Origin: JAHELQ01 sp964491915
GTDB lineage: Bacteria; Acidobacteriota; Aminicenantia; UBA2199
DNA: 64,000 nt
Direction: 5' to 3'
NCBI GenBank assembly: GCA_964491915.1
Contig: CAZBHS010000019.1
Coordinates: forward strand, 26,679-90,678
Both the position numbers and the translations under genes were made by a program. How positions within the stretch are numbered: the stretch's first letter is position 1; each line of letters begins with the position of its first letter. Below the pieces are notes generated by a model, which had not been told where the DNA came from, did not search any database, and worked only from the letters and a program-made list of their open reading frames with translations. Below are positions 1 through 9,800 of the stretch, piece after piece.

Positions 1-9
1 TACTAGAAT

Positions 10-684
10 ATGTCAATGGAAAAAAGCACTGAATTTAGTTTCGAGAAATCATTGAAAGAGGATGCCAAATATCCTGTTCTGAATTATTTCCGGGTGGAGA
101 GGTATTTTACCCGGCCGCTGGCTTCGTTGTTGGTGAGGATGGTGTTCAAGACCAGAGTGACGCCTAACCAGTTGACTGTGATCGCGTTTTTTATCGGTTT
201 GGCGGGGGCGTTTTTATATACCCGTGGGGAACCGGTTTATTTCCTGTGGGGTGGGATCCTGGCGCAATTGTCGTCGATTGTCGATTGCGCCGACGGCATG
301 CTCGCTCGATCCAAGGGGATGTGCAGCAAGTATGGGGCGTTTTTGGATCTGTTTTTGGACCGTATTACGGACTTTTTCTTTTTTAGCTGTATTTCTATAG
401 GGTGGTATTTCTATTCCGGCGATTTGAAGCTCTTGATAGCTTGCTTGTTGGGTATCGGATTGTATTTCTTGCAGGTGACGCTCTATTATTTGACCCGCAA
501 TTATCTGGAAATTACCAAAACCGGGGAAGCGGCTGAACCGCGGGGATTGTTGATCTTTTTGATTTTGGTGTTTTCGGTGATCAATCAATTGGATATATTG
601 ATGGTTATAACTATTGTAGCGACGGTTATCAATAATATTATCAAGGTGGTGAATCTAATCCGGTTGGGGCGTAGCGCCGCTTGA
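10..684 (+). CDS. CDP-alcohol phosphatidyltransferase family protein
   Basis: Integral membrane enzyme of the family that joins a CDP-activated alcohol to a second alcohol in phospholipid or inositol-phosphate synthesis. The signature D-x2-DG-x2-AR-x8-G-x3-D-x3-D is complete, from DCADGMLAR to the final LDLFLD near residues 92-117, so the metal-binding aspartates are all present. About six hydrophobic segments follow the usual plan, and the length of 224 residues is normal. An in-frame TAG at 4-6 limits the start to ATG 10 or ATG 16; no clear ribosome site is visible. The 3' end overlaps the end of the opposite-strand flippase-like gene by 30 bases. The substrate cannot be told from the sequence. 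Confidence 0.9.
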   Translation: MSMEKSTEFSFEKSLKEDAKYPVLNYFRVERYFTRPLASLLVRMVFKTRVTPNQLTVIAFFIGLAGAFLYTRGEPVYFLWGGILAQLSSIVDCADGMLARSKGMCSKYGAFLDLFLDRITDFFFFSCISIGWYFYSGDLKLLIACLLGIGLYFLQVTLYYLTRNYLEITKTGEAAEPRGLLIFLILVFSVINQLDILMVITIVATVINNIIKVVNLIRLGRSAA

Positions 685-1665
685 GGGGGAGTTTTTAGCG
701 GAGCGTTTTTTCATTTTTAGCATGGGGACGAGGCCTATGACCGCCCACAGGAGACCCATGACGCGGCGGACCAATACCTGGGCCACACCGAATTCCACTT
801 TGATGCCCAGGATGGCGAAGACCGAGAGGTAGGTGACTTCGTAGACGCCGATGGAGCCGGGGATGCCCGGAAGGACGAATGCGAAGGATCCAAGCACCAC
901 CACCAGGAAGCTGTCGATGACCGAGATTCCGGTGGCGCCGATAAATTGGAAGGTGAAATAGATTTCCAGGGTCCAGACCAGCACCTGGCCGATGTAGGAG
1001 ATGAAGAGGGCGATGAAGGTGCGCTGATGAAGGCGGTAGAAGGCTGAGATGTGGCGGTCGGTCTCCGCAATGGTGTCCCGCTTTTTTTCCAGGAATTTGA
1101 AGGAGATTTTGATTTTTTTCAATCCGTCGATCATCCAGATGAAGAAACCGCTCCGTTGTTTTTTGATGAAGAAGACGATGAAGAGGAGGGAGCCCAGGGC
1201 AAGCAGGAGAAAGGCCCATTGGTGTTTGGCGGAGAGGGTGACGCGGCTGATGGCCAGGAGCACTCCCAATGTGATGAGGGTGATGGTGGCGCACCATTCG
1301 ATGGTTTTGTCCACCACAATGGAGGCCAGTATTTTTTTGCGGTCGCCGGTGTTCAGGTAAATCACTCTGACGGCTTCGCCGCCGATTTTGGAGGAGGGGG
1401 TGAGGTAGCCGACTGTGTGTCCCACCACCCGGGCTTGTAGTAGTTGCCATAGGGAGTGGGGGGCGTCGTAGCAATGGAGCACCGCCTGCCAATTTATTGC
1501 CCGGATGAGCCAGAAGAGGAGGCGTAACAAAAAGAGGATCAAAAATTGCCGCCACGACATCCGCTGGAGGATTTGTATGATTTGCGCCGGATCGATGCGA
1601 ATGATGATATAGATGAAGAAGCCCAGGCTCAGCAGGGCGACGGCTTTAATTATTTTTTGCCGCAT
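655..1665 (-). CDS. Lysylphosphatidylglycerol synthase TM region / flippase-like membrane protein
   Basis: A 336-residue polytopic membrane protein of the UPF0104 / AglD2-type family, the transmembrane part of MprF without its catalytic domain. Such proteins are thought to move or present lipids across the membrane. It begins MRQKIIKAVALL and has about eight hydrophobic segments. Family-typical stretches include a GGEAVR motif after the second segment and a PGIPGSIGVYE motif near the C-terminus. The start overlaps the end of the Sir2 gene by 16 bases on the same strand, which suggests translational coupling in a two-gene operon. The open frame runs much further upstream, but only from here does it encode this family. 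Substrate unknown. Confidence 0.85.
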   Translation of the reverse strand: MRQKIIKAVALLSLGFFIYIIIRIDPAQIIQILQRMSWRQFLILFLLRLLFWLIRAINWQAVLHCYDAPHSLWQLLQARVVGHTVGYLTPSSKIGGEAVRVIYLNTGDRKKILASIVVDKTIEWCATITLITLGVLLAISRVTLSAKHQWAFLLLALGSLLFIVFFIKKQRSGFFIWMIDGLKKIKISFKFLEKKRDTIAETDRHISAFYRLHQRTFIALFISYIGQVLVWTLEIYFTFQFIGATGISVIDSFLVVVLGSFAFVLPGIPGSIGVYEVTYLSVFAILGIKVEFGVAQVLVRRVMGLLWAVIGLVPMLKMKKRSAKNSPSSGATPQPD

Positions 1666-2510
1666 ATATGTTCGTTCAAGGCTGCCAGCGCTTCTAGCGC
1701 CCCCATGTCCAGACCGATCTGGCCTTCCGGGACTTCCGGTTCCCGTGTGTTGAGGCGGATCAATTTGGCTCCGGTGCGGGAGGCGATGTGTTCGGAGGTC
1801 ATACGCACTGTGGGGACGCCGGTGCCGGCGCCGCATTCGATGATGACGATGTTGGAGTCGTCGTTTTTCCTGAACCATTGATTCATGGCTCGTTGTTGTT
1901 GATCGCTGCGGTCGCCGATCCAATTCCAATCGCCGAACATGAGGATGTTGGGCCTGGCTACGTGTCCGCAATTGGGGCATTGGGGGAGGGGGTCGCCGGC
2001 TCGCATGGTCTCTTCGTCCAATTCTACGGCGGCGCCGCGTCCATCCCAGATCGAGTCGCGGCAGGGGCGGGCGCATTGCATGTGATGGATGGAGCCGTGG
2101 CATTCGTTGATGGCGTCGGCGGAGAATCCGGCTTTTTGGAATTGGCCGTCCACATTGGAGGTGAAGACAAAGTAGCCTCCGGGCTTTTGCTTGCCCCATT
2201 CCAGAAGGATATGGAAGCCTTTGTGGGGAATGGTCTTTCGATACAGGTTCATGCGGTGTCCGTAAAAGCCCCAGGCCAATTGCGGGTCGCGGGCAAACCA
2301 ATTGGGGTTGGCCATGTCGATGAAACTATAGCCCAATTTGGCGAATGGCGGATAGGCTTTCCAGAAACCTTTGTTACCTCTGAAATCCGGGAGTCCCGAG
2401 TCCACCCCCATGCCGGCTCCGGCGGTTATCACCAACGCGCCGGCGGATTGGATCCACGCGGCCGCTGTTTGTAATGCTGTGTCCCTTTCACTTTTGTTTG
2501 TGTTTGTCAT
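1650..2510 (-). CDS. Sir2 family NAD-dependent deacetylase
   Basis: A 286-residue sirtuin-type protein. Expected elements appear in order: the NAD-binding GAGMGVDSGLPDFRG motif near residues 28-42, an ECHGS segment holding the catalytic histidine, a possible zinc site made of CARPC and CPNC, and an FGDWNW segment. The family removes acyl groups from lysines, using NAD, in the cytoplasm. The start MTNTNKSERD was chosen because the sirtuin fold begins just after it. An AGG lies about ten bases upstream and a good promoter is at 2534-2562. The first cysteine pair is spaced as CxxxC rather than CxxC, so zinc binding should not be assumed. The gene is followed by, and overlaps, the flippase-like gene. 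Confidence 0.88.
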   Translation of the reverse strand: MTNTNKSERDTALQTAAAWIQSAGALVITAGAGMGVDSGLPDFRGNKGFWKAYPPFAKLGYSFIDMANPNWFARDPQLAWGFYGHRMNLYRKTIPHKGFHILLEWGKQKPGGYFVFTSNVDGQFQKAGFSADAINECHGSIHHMQCARPCRDSIWDGRGAAVELDEETMRAGDPLPQCPNCGHVARPNILMFGDWNWIGDRSDQQQRAMNQWFRKNDDSNIVIIECGAGTGVPTVRMTSEHIASRTGAKLIRLNTREPEVPEGQIGLDMGALEALAALNEHICGKK

Positions 2511-2533
2511 TGTATTGTTGCCTAAAAAAACAA

Positions 2534-2562
2534 ATTTTAAACGAAACATTGCTGAATTGCAA
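2534..2562 (-). promoter_or_regulatory. Promoter for the Sir2/flippase operon
   Basis: Read on the minus strand: TTGCAA (2557-2562), a 17-base spacer, then TAAAAT (2534-2539). Transcription would begin near 2527, giving a leader of under 20 bases before the Sir2 start at 2510. It lies back to back with the plus-strand promoter at 2572-2600. Confidence 0.5.
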
Positions 2563-2571
2563 CCTTTCCCC

Positions 2572-2600
2572 TTGCATGATGGCGGGAAATTCACTACAAT
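2572..2600 (+). promoter_or_regulatory. Promoter for the 2656 membrane protein gene
   Basis: TTGCAT (2572-2577), 17 bases, TACAAT (2595-2600). This fits the -35/-10 pattern seen repeatedly in the window. The leader would be about 50 bases and contains the AGGAGA ribosome site at 2644-2649. Confidence 0.5.
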
Positions 2601-2655
2601 AGTGTCGGGGAGTCGTTGGAACAAAAAATTATATTCAGTCCCCAGGAGATATAAT

Positions 2656-3774
2656 ATGACAGGCTTCAGAAAATTTATTGCTTTACTGATGTTAATTTTA
2701 ATAGGCATTCCTATGCTGTTTGCCGTGATCTGGGCTGTTGGAATGACCCAGGCGGTGATGTCACCTGAATTTATTACAGATTTGCCCAGGGAAGTGATCG
2801 ATGAGGTGCCGGGAATCATGGAGGCGGTGTTTGTGGCTGCCAAAGATGAATCGGCTGATATAGACGAAAATTCCCGGGCCTGGTTGATCGCCTTCGGCGA
2901 AGCTGATGTGTCGATACGGGATTTGATGGCGGAGACCGGGGTGAACGATTGGTTGGAAAATCAGTTGGGTGATTCGTTGGACGCGGTGGCCGCGATTTTG
3001 CAGGGGCGCCGGGCTCCGGAAAAGATCCGATTGGATTTCAGGCCTCTGAAGGAGGCGCTCAATCATCCTGCCATCGATAAGTATATGCTCGAGGTCCTGG
3101 ACCGGTTGCCTCCATGTTCGCCGCAGCAGATGGAAGAATGGAAGGATGCGGTCTTGCGTAGGGGGGACATCGAAGAGTTGCCTGCTTGCAGACCTGAAGT
3201 GGAGTCCCTCAGCGAGGCTGTGAGCCTGGTGAAAAAGGAGATCGTCAGCGATATGCCGGATGAAGTGGATATGATCGAGGGTCCGGAACACCTTCCGCGT
3301 GGGATGGATGTTGCCCGAACCATGGTCTCGTTATCGATTATTTTGTTCTTGTTCCCGGTGTTGGTGATTCTATTGGCATCGTTGATCGGCGCCACGTCAA
3401 AATCAGGCTTTTTTACCTGGAGCGGGGTCTCCACCATGATCGGCGGACTGGCGGCCCTTGGGCTCTCGTTTTTTGTAAAGAATTTACTCAGTGGATTTAT
3501 GCTGGCACCGGACTATATCCATCTCCATCACCATGAGATGACCCAGGTGGAAGAGTTGGTGTTTCAAAAGGTGTCGGGCTTGACCTCAATTCTGGGCGAA
3601 TATCTGTTCCAACCTGTGGTCATGGTGGCGGGAGTTGTTTGTATTGTCGGTCTGGTGCTGTTCGCCTTCTCGTTCGCGTTTACTAAACCGCCGGCCCGCC
3701 GGTCCCAGCCTCCTAGAACAGGTCAGCAGGCGCAGGGACCGATGCCCGGCGGTGAAGCAGAGGTCAATCGTTAA
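2656..3774 (+). CDS. Hypothetical multi-pass membrane protein
   Basis: I do not recognise the 372-residue product. It has one hydrophobic segment at the N-terminus (residues about 7-30), a soluble and probably extracytoplasmic middle part of roughly 190 residues, and three hydrophobic segments near the C-terminus. A short, hydrophilic, proline- and glutamine-rich tail follows. The middle part contains a CSPQQ segment and a second cysteine, PACRPE, about 25 residues later, which could form a disulfide outside the cytoplasm. The start ATG 2656 is supported by AGGAGA at 2644-2649 and a promoter at 2572-2600. Its end overlaps the end of the DUF5107 gene on the other strand by 11 bases. Confidence 0.8.
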   Translation: MTGFRKFIALLMLILIGIPMLFAVIWAVGMTQAVMSPEFITDLPREVIDEVPGIMEAVFVAAKDESADIDENSRAWLIAFGEADVSIRDLMAETGVNDWLENQLGDSLDAVAAILQGRRAPEKIRLDFRPLKEALNHPAIDKYMLEVLDRLPPCSPQQMEEWKDAVLRRGDIEELPACRPEVESLSEAVSLVKKEIVSDMPDEVDMIEGPEHLPRGMDVARTMVSLSIILFLFPVLVILLASLIGATSKSGFFTWSGVSTMIGGLAALGLSFFVKNLLSGFMLAPDYIHLHHHEMTQVEELVFQKVSGLTSILGEYLFQPVVMVAGVVCIVGLVLFAFSFAFTKPPARRSQPPRTGQQAQGPMPGGEAEVNR

Positions 3775-6730
3775 GCTTTTTTAATTGTCGCAGCACCCGC
3801 TTCACCAATGGCGAGGCGTCGTGTTGCAATGTTTCCAACCGGAGGAGGGTGTCTTGCGCCTTCTCCGGGCGGCCCAATTTTTTATGACACCGGGCGGCGA
3901 TGTGGTCTTCCAATCGTTCGTCCGGGTCGAAGGGCTTTCCGGCCCCCAGGTTTTCAGGCCACAGCCGGGCTTTGTCCACCGCTTGCAGAGCTCGCTTGTA
4001 ATCGCTCTTTTTCATGTGATCCACAGCGGTGAGCAAACACGCTTCCCGGTAGATATCATGACCTTCCCGCGCCCCTTCAAAGGGCAATACATTGACCTTG
4101 CGGAGAACGGAGAGACATTCCCTCAATTTGTGATTGCGCAGAAGCGCCCGTGCGTGGTCCAGGGCTATGATATAGTTGCCGGGGGCGATGTTGAACATTG
4201 TCCGGGTGGCTGTCAAGGCCTCCTTGAAGTTTTTCCGCTCCAGATGAAGTTGTGCCGACAGATGCCAGCCTCGCCATTTGCGGGGCTCCATTTTGGTGGC
4301 GGTGGTGAAATCCGCGATGGCCCGTTCGATTTGATTCAACTCATGGCGGAATGTCCCGCGGGTCAGGTAGAAGGGGGCATAGTCGGGATAGCTCCGGCAA
4401 TTCTTGAAGAGCTCGGCGGCTTCAGTCATACGGCCTTTGTTCCAGAGGATCAGGGCCAGGTAGTAGTTGGGTTTCCAGTGGTTGCGGGTTTGTTTCACCG
4501 CCCAGGAGAATATATCGATAGATTCCCTTCGGAAGGGGAAGACGAGGTGGGGCGATGCTTGTTGCGCCCGGTCGAGATAGCGGTGGCTTTTGGCCGGGTC
4601 GGTTTGGCGATGGAGGTAGGCCCGCCAATAATTGATGAGCGGATGCTTGGGGGCTTCGGCCAAAACCTGATCCGCTGTTTGGGTTTGCCCCATGTCCAGG
4701 TAGGCGAGGGCCAATTCTATAAAGGTTTCGTGGGGTAACTCGTTGCGGATGGGGGCGTGAAATCGCCGTAGATTGTCTTCCGATGGATCCAGCAGAAAGG
4801 CTTCGAAATTGGCGAAATGATGGAGGGGATCCATCTCGAGTAGCCGCTTGATTAAGAGCTTCGCCTCTTGTTTTTGGCCTCGCAAGCGGTGAAGGACAGT
4901 CGCCAATCGGATGGCGCCGGTGTGGCGGGGGAAGTCCCGCAGGCATTGGTTGGTTAGGGCGAGAGCTTGCTCCAGGCGGTTTGCTTTGAGGTGTAGGATG
5001 GCCAATTGCACTAGCGCGGGGGCTCTGTAAGTAATGGATCTGGCGGCCCAGCCGAATCCGTCTTTGGCATCTATCATCCGGTTCAATTCTTTATTGACGA
5101 GACCGTAGATGAAATTGGCGGTGTCGTCGTAGGCGTTGATGGAAAGGATTTTGCGGCAGTAGTCCAGGGCTCGATGGTAGTTGCCGCGGCGGTAGTGGAG
5201 TTCAGCGACGGCATTGAGAGCGCCTCGATGATAGGGCTCTTTTTCCAGTACCGCGAGATAGTGGGGTAACGCTTTTTGGTATTCCCTTTGGGCCGACAAT
5301 TCCTCGGCGGAGACGAACAAGCCTTCGCTGGAGTTCCAGTCGAAGTCGTTGGGGGTCTCGAGGGGGCGGTTGAGTGTGTTGTCTTTGGCGTCTGTGCTCT
5401 TGTAGAGTAGTTTGTCTTTGCCGATGCGGATGGTGTAGGGTGATGCGGCGTTCGGTTTGGGGATGGAGATGTCGATGATCTCCATGGGAGCCGCCGATAT
5501 GTTTTGCTTGTGGAGGAGAGTGCCGTTCGTCGAGACCTGCAAAAGATCTTCCAACGGCCTTAAGGGGCAGATGCGGATATGGAGGTTATCGCCTTCTGCC
5601 GTGACGTTCATACTGGCGTGAGGGGAGGCTGCGCCGATGCCGCCGATACCTTTGACGGGGAACCAGTGTTCGGTCCATTGGTTGGCGGAGAAGGGGGGGA
5701 AGAAGGCGTGCTTGAAGGGGGTGCGCGAGCTTTCGGCCGCCGCCTGGTTCAAGAGGGAGCCGCTCTGGAATTCCATGTATTGGTTGTTGTCTCCGTCCGT
5801 CAACAGGTCTCTCCAGATTTCTCCCTGGCGGGACAATGCCCAGAGCCAGAGCTTTTTGCCGGGTTTTTCATGGTAGGGAGCCCAATGGCCGTAGCCGGTG
5901 TCTTTTTTTTGCCGGTAGCCGCCGAAGAATTCTGTGTATTGGCCCAGGACATGATAGGATTTATGGCTGCCGAAAGTGTTGCCGGCGTAGAACGAGATAT
6001 CGCGGCCTTCGCTGTCGATGGGCCAGGGAAAGGCGTTGCCGTCGTGGTCGATGTGATGGTTGCCGGGGTAATGGAAGTGCAGGTCGCCGGAAATATCAGC
6101 CGCCGCGTTGGTCCAATGGTAATAGGACTGGCGGAGGGGCGTCGGGTTGTGCCACCACGACGATGTTTCGAACGAGGCTGCGTCGCGGGGCAGGCGGATA
6201 TGGACGCGCCATTGGGTGCGGGAGGGAAGGTCGATGGCGCCGATGACGCAACTGACACTGCCGTCCTCGTTTTGGCGGGTGATGTAGTCTACCGGTGTCG
6301 AGCAGGTGGGGGCGTGACCGATGGCGCCGAAGTTGAATTCGATGCCGCCGGAGGTCCAGGGGCCGCGCATGGCGATATCGCGGAATTTTACCACTTTGTT
6401 TTCGTAGATGAAGGCGGTCCCGGTTGATTTTTCCCGCGCGCCCCAAACCTTGCCGCCGATTTCAGGCGTTATAGAGACGGAGATGTAGGGATTCTCCATG
6501 CGGATGACCGCCCATTGTCGGTCGGCTCCTTCGGGGCTGTAGCCGTCGAAGCGGTAATAGGGGTAAATACGGCCCGGTTTGGCCACTGGGTCCGGGTCGC
6601 TGTAGGGATAGGTTTTGAAGACTTTTTTCTCTTCCTTGATTGTCGCCTGTCCCTGCATTCCGGCTTCCATTGCCGGGAAAATACAAATAAATAGAGATAG
6701 TATTACGATTGGTTTGATGTGTCGAGGCAT
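3764..6730 (-). CDS. DUF5107 / tetratricopeptide repeat protein, secreted
   Basis: A 988-residue exported protein. A signal peptide (residues 1-24) is followed by a DUF5107 region of about 330 residues, recognisable from SITPEIGGKVWGA and aromatic-rich stretches such as GNHHIDHDGNAFPWP. DUF5107 resembles a galactose-mutarotase-like beta-sandwich found beside carbohydrate enzymes. From about residue 480 to the end there are many TPR-like helix pairs. The start at 6730 was chosen over the in-frame ATG at 6748 because GGAG sits five bases upstream. It is divergent from a DUF6067 glycosidase-like gene with interlocked promoters, so a shared role with a polysaccharide is plausible but inferred. 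Confidence 0.82.
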   Translation of the reverse strand: MPRHIKPIVILSLFICIFPAMEAGMQGQATIKEEKKVFKTYPYSDPDPVAKPGRIYPYYRFDGYSPEGADRQWAVIRMENPYISVSITPEIGGKVWGAREKSTGTAFIYENKVVKFRDIAMRGPWTSGGIEFNFGAIGHAPTCSTPVDYITRQNEDGSVSCVIGAIDLPSRTQWRVHIRLPRDAASFETSSWWHNPTPLRQSYYHWTNAAADISGDLHFHYPGNHHIDHDGNAFPWPIDSEGRDISFYAGNTFGSHKSYHVLGQYTEFFGGYRQKKDTGYGHWAPYHEKPGKKLWLWALSRQGEIWRDLLTDGDNNQYMEFQSGSLLNQAAAESSRTPFKHAFFPPFSANQWTEHWFPVKGIGGIGAASPHASMNVTAEGDNLHIRICPLRPLEDLLQVSTNGTLLHKQNISAAPMEIIDISIPKPNAASPYTIRIGKDKLLYKSTDAKDNTLNRPLETPNDFDWNSSEGLFVSAEELSAQREYQKALPHYLAVLEKEPYHRGALNAVAELHYRRGNYHRALDYCRKILSINAYDDTANFIYGLVNKELNRMIDAKDGFGWAARSITYRAPALVQLAILHLKANRLEQALALTNQCLRDFPRHTGAIRLATVLHRLRGQKQEAKLLIKRLLEMDPLHHFANFEAFLLDPSEDNLRRFHAPIRNELPHETFIELALAYLDMGQTQTADQVLAEAPKHPLINYWRAYLHRQTDPAKSHRYLDRAQQASPHLVFPFRRESIDIFSWAVKQTRNHWKPNYYLALILWNKGRMTEAAELFKNCRSYPDYAPFYLTRGTFRHELNQIERAIADFTTATKMEPRKWRGWHLSAQLHLERKNFKEALTATRTMFNIAPGNYIIALDHARALLRNHKLRECLSVLRKVNVLPFEGAREGHDIYREACLLTAVDHMKKSDYKRALQAVDKARLWPENLGAGKPFDPDERLEDHIAARCHKKLGRPEKAQDTLLRLETLQHDASPLVKRVLRQLKKLND

Positions 6731-6766
6731 ACCGGCTCCTTTGTCCATGTCTTGTGTTCCAGATAG

Positions 6767-6795
6767 ATTTTAGCAAACGGCCGGTTATTTGACAA
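6767..6795 (-). promoter_or_regulatory. Promoter for the DUF5107-TPR gene
   Basis: On the minus strand: TTGTCA (6790-6795), 17 bases, TAAAAT (6767-6772). The -35 box lies on the same bases, opposite strand, as the -35 box of the divergent promoter at 6789-6817. Confidence 0.5.
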
Positions 6796-6817
6796 ATAGT
6801 TGGAGCTTTTTTACAAT
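6789..6817 (+). promoter_or_regulatory. Promoter for the DUF6067 gene
   Basis: TTGACA (6789-6794), 17 bases, TACAAT (6812-6817): a perfect -35 and a near-consensus -10. The transcript would start near 6824 and reach the GGAG ribosome site at 6841 and ATG 6850. Confidence 0.65.
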
Positions 6818-6849
6818 GACGGCATACATTTTTTTTGCGAGGAGTGATT

Positions 6850-9800
6850 ATGAAGAGACGGCTTGGTTTTTTATTTTTAATATTATTCATGATGACGAAC
6901 ATTCCGGTGAACGCCTCCAGCGAGATTGCATATGGCGTCGGCGACTGGGATGTCGAGGCATTCGGCAATCACCGGGTGGTGATCGAGGTTGAACGAAAGG
7001 CGGAAGCTGTGGCGGTGGAGATTCCCTGGCGGCGGCGGGACCGGGAGCCGGAGAAGAAGAATCTGATACTTGTGGATGCGGCTACCGGTAAGAGAATTCA
7101 GGATATATTTCCGGTGACGGTGAATCGCGAGATGGCGCAATTGGTCTTCCGGCCGGTGACTGTGCCGGGCACGTATTATCTATATTATATGAGATGGGTG
7201 TCTGAAGGCTCCAAACACTATCCAAAAGTGCATTATCCGGGGCCTGATTACAAAGCGGATCCCCAATGGCTCCGGAAGCATCGCCTCGGTTCCGCGGCTC
7301 AGGCTATGAAACGGTGGAAGAGATTTTTTAAAGCCACGGTCAAGGAGATCCAATCCATCGACAAGTTCAATAGTTTTTATCCGATGGAGGTGATTGCCAC
7401 GGCCTCTGAAGTGAAGGATTTGCTTGGCCGGCACAAAGGCGCTCCCTATCTGGTGTTTCCCGAAGACCGGCAATATCCCATCCGTATGACGCGGGATTTG
7501 CCGTTTCGTTGGATCGAGAAGGGGCCTGTCCCCCGGTTTGAAGGCGCGGCTCTGCGGGGCGAGTTTTATTCGTTTCAGTTGGGGCTGTGGGCGATTGCCG
7601 GTGAGATTGCAAATCTCGAGGTGGTATTTGGGGATTTGAAGATGGCTGACGGCGTGGTGATTCCGGCGTCCGCGTTGCGCTGTTTCAATACCGGCGGTGT
7701 GGATTGGACCGGTAAGCCGTTCAAAAAGGTGTGCAAGGTGAAGCAAGGCCGGGTGCAACCGTTGTGGTGCGGGGTGCAGGTGCCGAAAGACGCTGAGGCG
7801 GGTGTCTATTCCGGGGCATTGCGCATCGCGCCCCAGGGATTTCCGGCGTTTGAAGTGGCTGTGGAATTGGAGGTGAAGCCCCAAACCATTGCTGTTGCAG
7901 GCGACGATGAACCGTGGCGTCATTCCAGGCTTCGTTGGCTGGATTCCACCATCGCTCTGAACAATGATGTGACGGCTCCGTTTACCGCCCTGGAGGTGGA
8001 AGAGGAAGCCAACGCGGTGCGCTGTCTTGGGCGGCGGGTGGTGTTGGGGAAAAACGGTCTTCCTGCGAAGATTCAGTCGTTTTTCGCCGAAGAGATGACC
8101 CATCTGGCAAAGAAAGAGCGGGAGGTTTTGGTCGCGCCTCTGGCATTTGAAATCGAAGGAAACGATGGATTGCTGGAGAGTTCGGTCGATTCGGAGCTGC
8201 GGTTCGTGAAGCGGGATGCCGGTCTGGTCAGTTGGGAAGCCATGAACCGGGCGGGCGATGTATCGATGCGGGTGCGGGGGGATATGGAGTTTGACGGTAC
8301 TGTTGAATACCAGGTGGAGCTGACGGCAACGGAACCGGTGGATGTGAAGGATATCCGCTTGAGGATCCCGGTGAAAGACGATGTGGCGCGGTATATGATG
8401 GGGCTGGGCCGCAAAGGCGGCGTTCGTCCTGAGAGCTTTGATTGGACATGGGATGTGAAGAAAAACCATGATTCCGTTTGGGTGGGGGATGTCAATGCCG
8501 GACTGCAATGCAGTTTTAAGGACAAGAATTATTCCCGTCCGTTGAATACCAATTTTTATCATCTCAAACCCTTGAACATGCCGCCTTCCTGGTACAATGA
8601 GGGCCATGGCGGGGTCCATATAAAAGATGCCGGCGATAACGGGTATGTGATTTCAGCGTTTAGCGGACCGCGGATTCTCGAGGCGGGGGAGGTTCTCCAT
8701 TTTGATTTCCGGCTGCTGCTAACGCCGTTCAAACCGATCGATACGGAGGCTCAATGGAGTACCCGCTATTTCCACCGTTTCGAGCCGTTGGACAAGATTG
8801 TCAAGACCGGCGCCAATACTGTGAACGTGCACCACGCCACAGATATCAATCCCTTCATCAACTATCCGTTTATCCGGCCTGAGGAGATGAAGGAATATAT
8901 CGATGAAGCGCATGATAAGAATTTGAAGGTCAAGATATACTATACAGTCAGGGAGCTGTCCAATATCGCCGCGGAATTGTTCGCTCTCCGCAGTTTGGGG
9001 GACGAGGTTTTGTCCGGCGGTCCCGGCGGCGGATTTTCCTGGTTGCAGGAGCATGTTGAAGAGGATTATATCGCCGGCTGGTTGGTGCCTGCCCTGGATG
9101 ACGCGGCTCTTATCAATAGCGGCGTGTCCCGTTGGCATAATTACTATTTGGAGGGTCTGGCCTGGTTGGTGAAGAATGTGGGGATCGACGGGTTGTATAT
9201 CGACGATGTGGCCTTCGGCCGCGTTGTCATGAAACGGGTGCGAAAGATACTCGATAGCGGCAGGCCCGGCGCTCTCATCGACCTCCATTCCGCCAACCAG
9301 TACAATGTGCGGGATGGATTCGCCAATAGCGCCAATTTGTATATGGAGCATTTTCCCTATATCAACCGCCTCTGGTTCGGCGAGTATTTCGATTACGGGT
9401 CGGCGCCGGATTTCTGGATGACTGAAGTGGCGGGCATTCCTTTCGGTTTGATGGGGGAGATGTTGCAAGATGGCGGCAATCCCTGGCGGGGCATGGTGTT
9501 CGGTATGACCGCCCGTTTGCCCTGGGCCGGCGATCCGCGGCCGGTGTGGAATATCTGGAACGAATTCGGCATGAAGAATACCCGGATGATTGGTTTTTGG
9601 GTGAAGGATAGTCCGGTCGAAACTGGGAATGAGGATGTGTTGGCTACAGTGTACGCCAAAGAGGGCCGGGCGATGGTGGCTCTGGCCAGTTGGGCTTCGG
9701 AAAAGGCGATGGTGATGTTGGATATCGATTGGAAACGGTTGGGGATCAAGAGGTCGAAGGCAATAATCGTAGCCCCCGGTTCCGAGGGGTTCCAACCGGC

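Noticed and set aside
1666..2301. N-terminal extension of the flippase-like gene
   Set aside because: This is the Sir2 gene read in another frame; the residues are arginine- and proline-rich noise.
5579..6427. Plus-strand glycine/valine-rich frame
   Set aside because: It lies wholly opposite the DUF5107-TPR gene, whose domains are convincing. It has no ribosome site.
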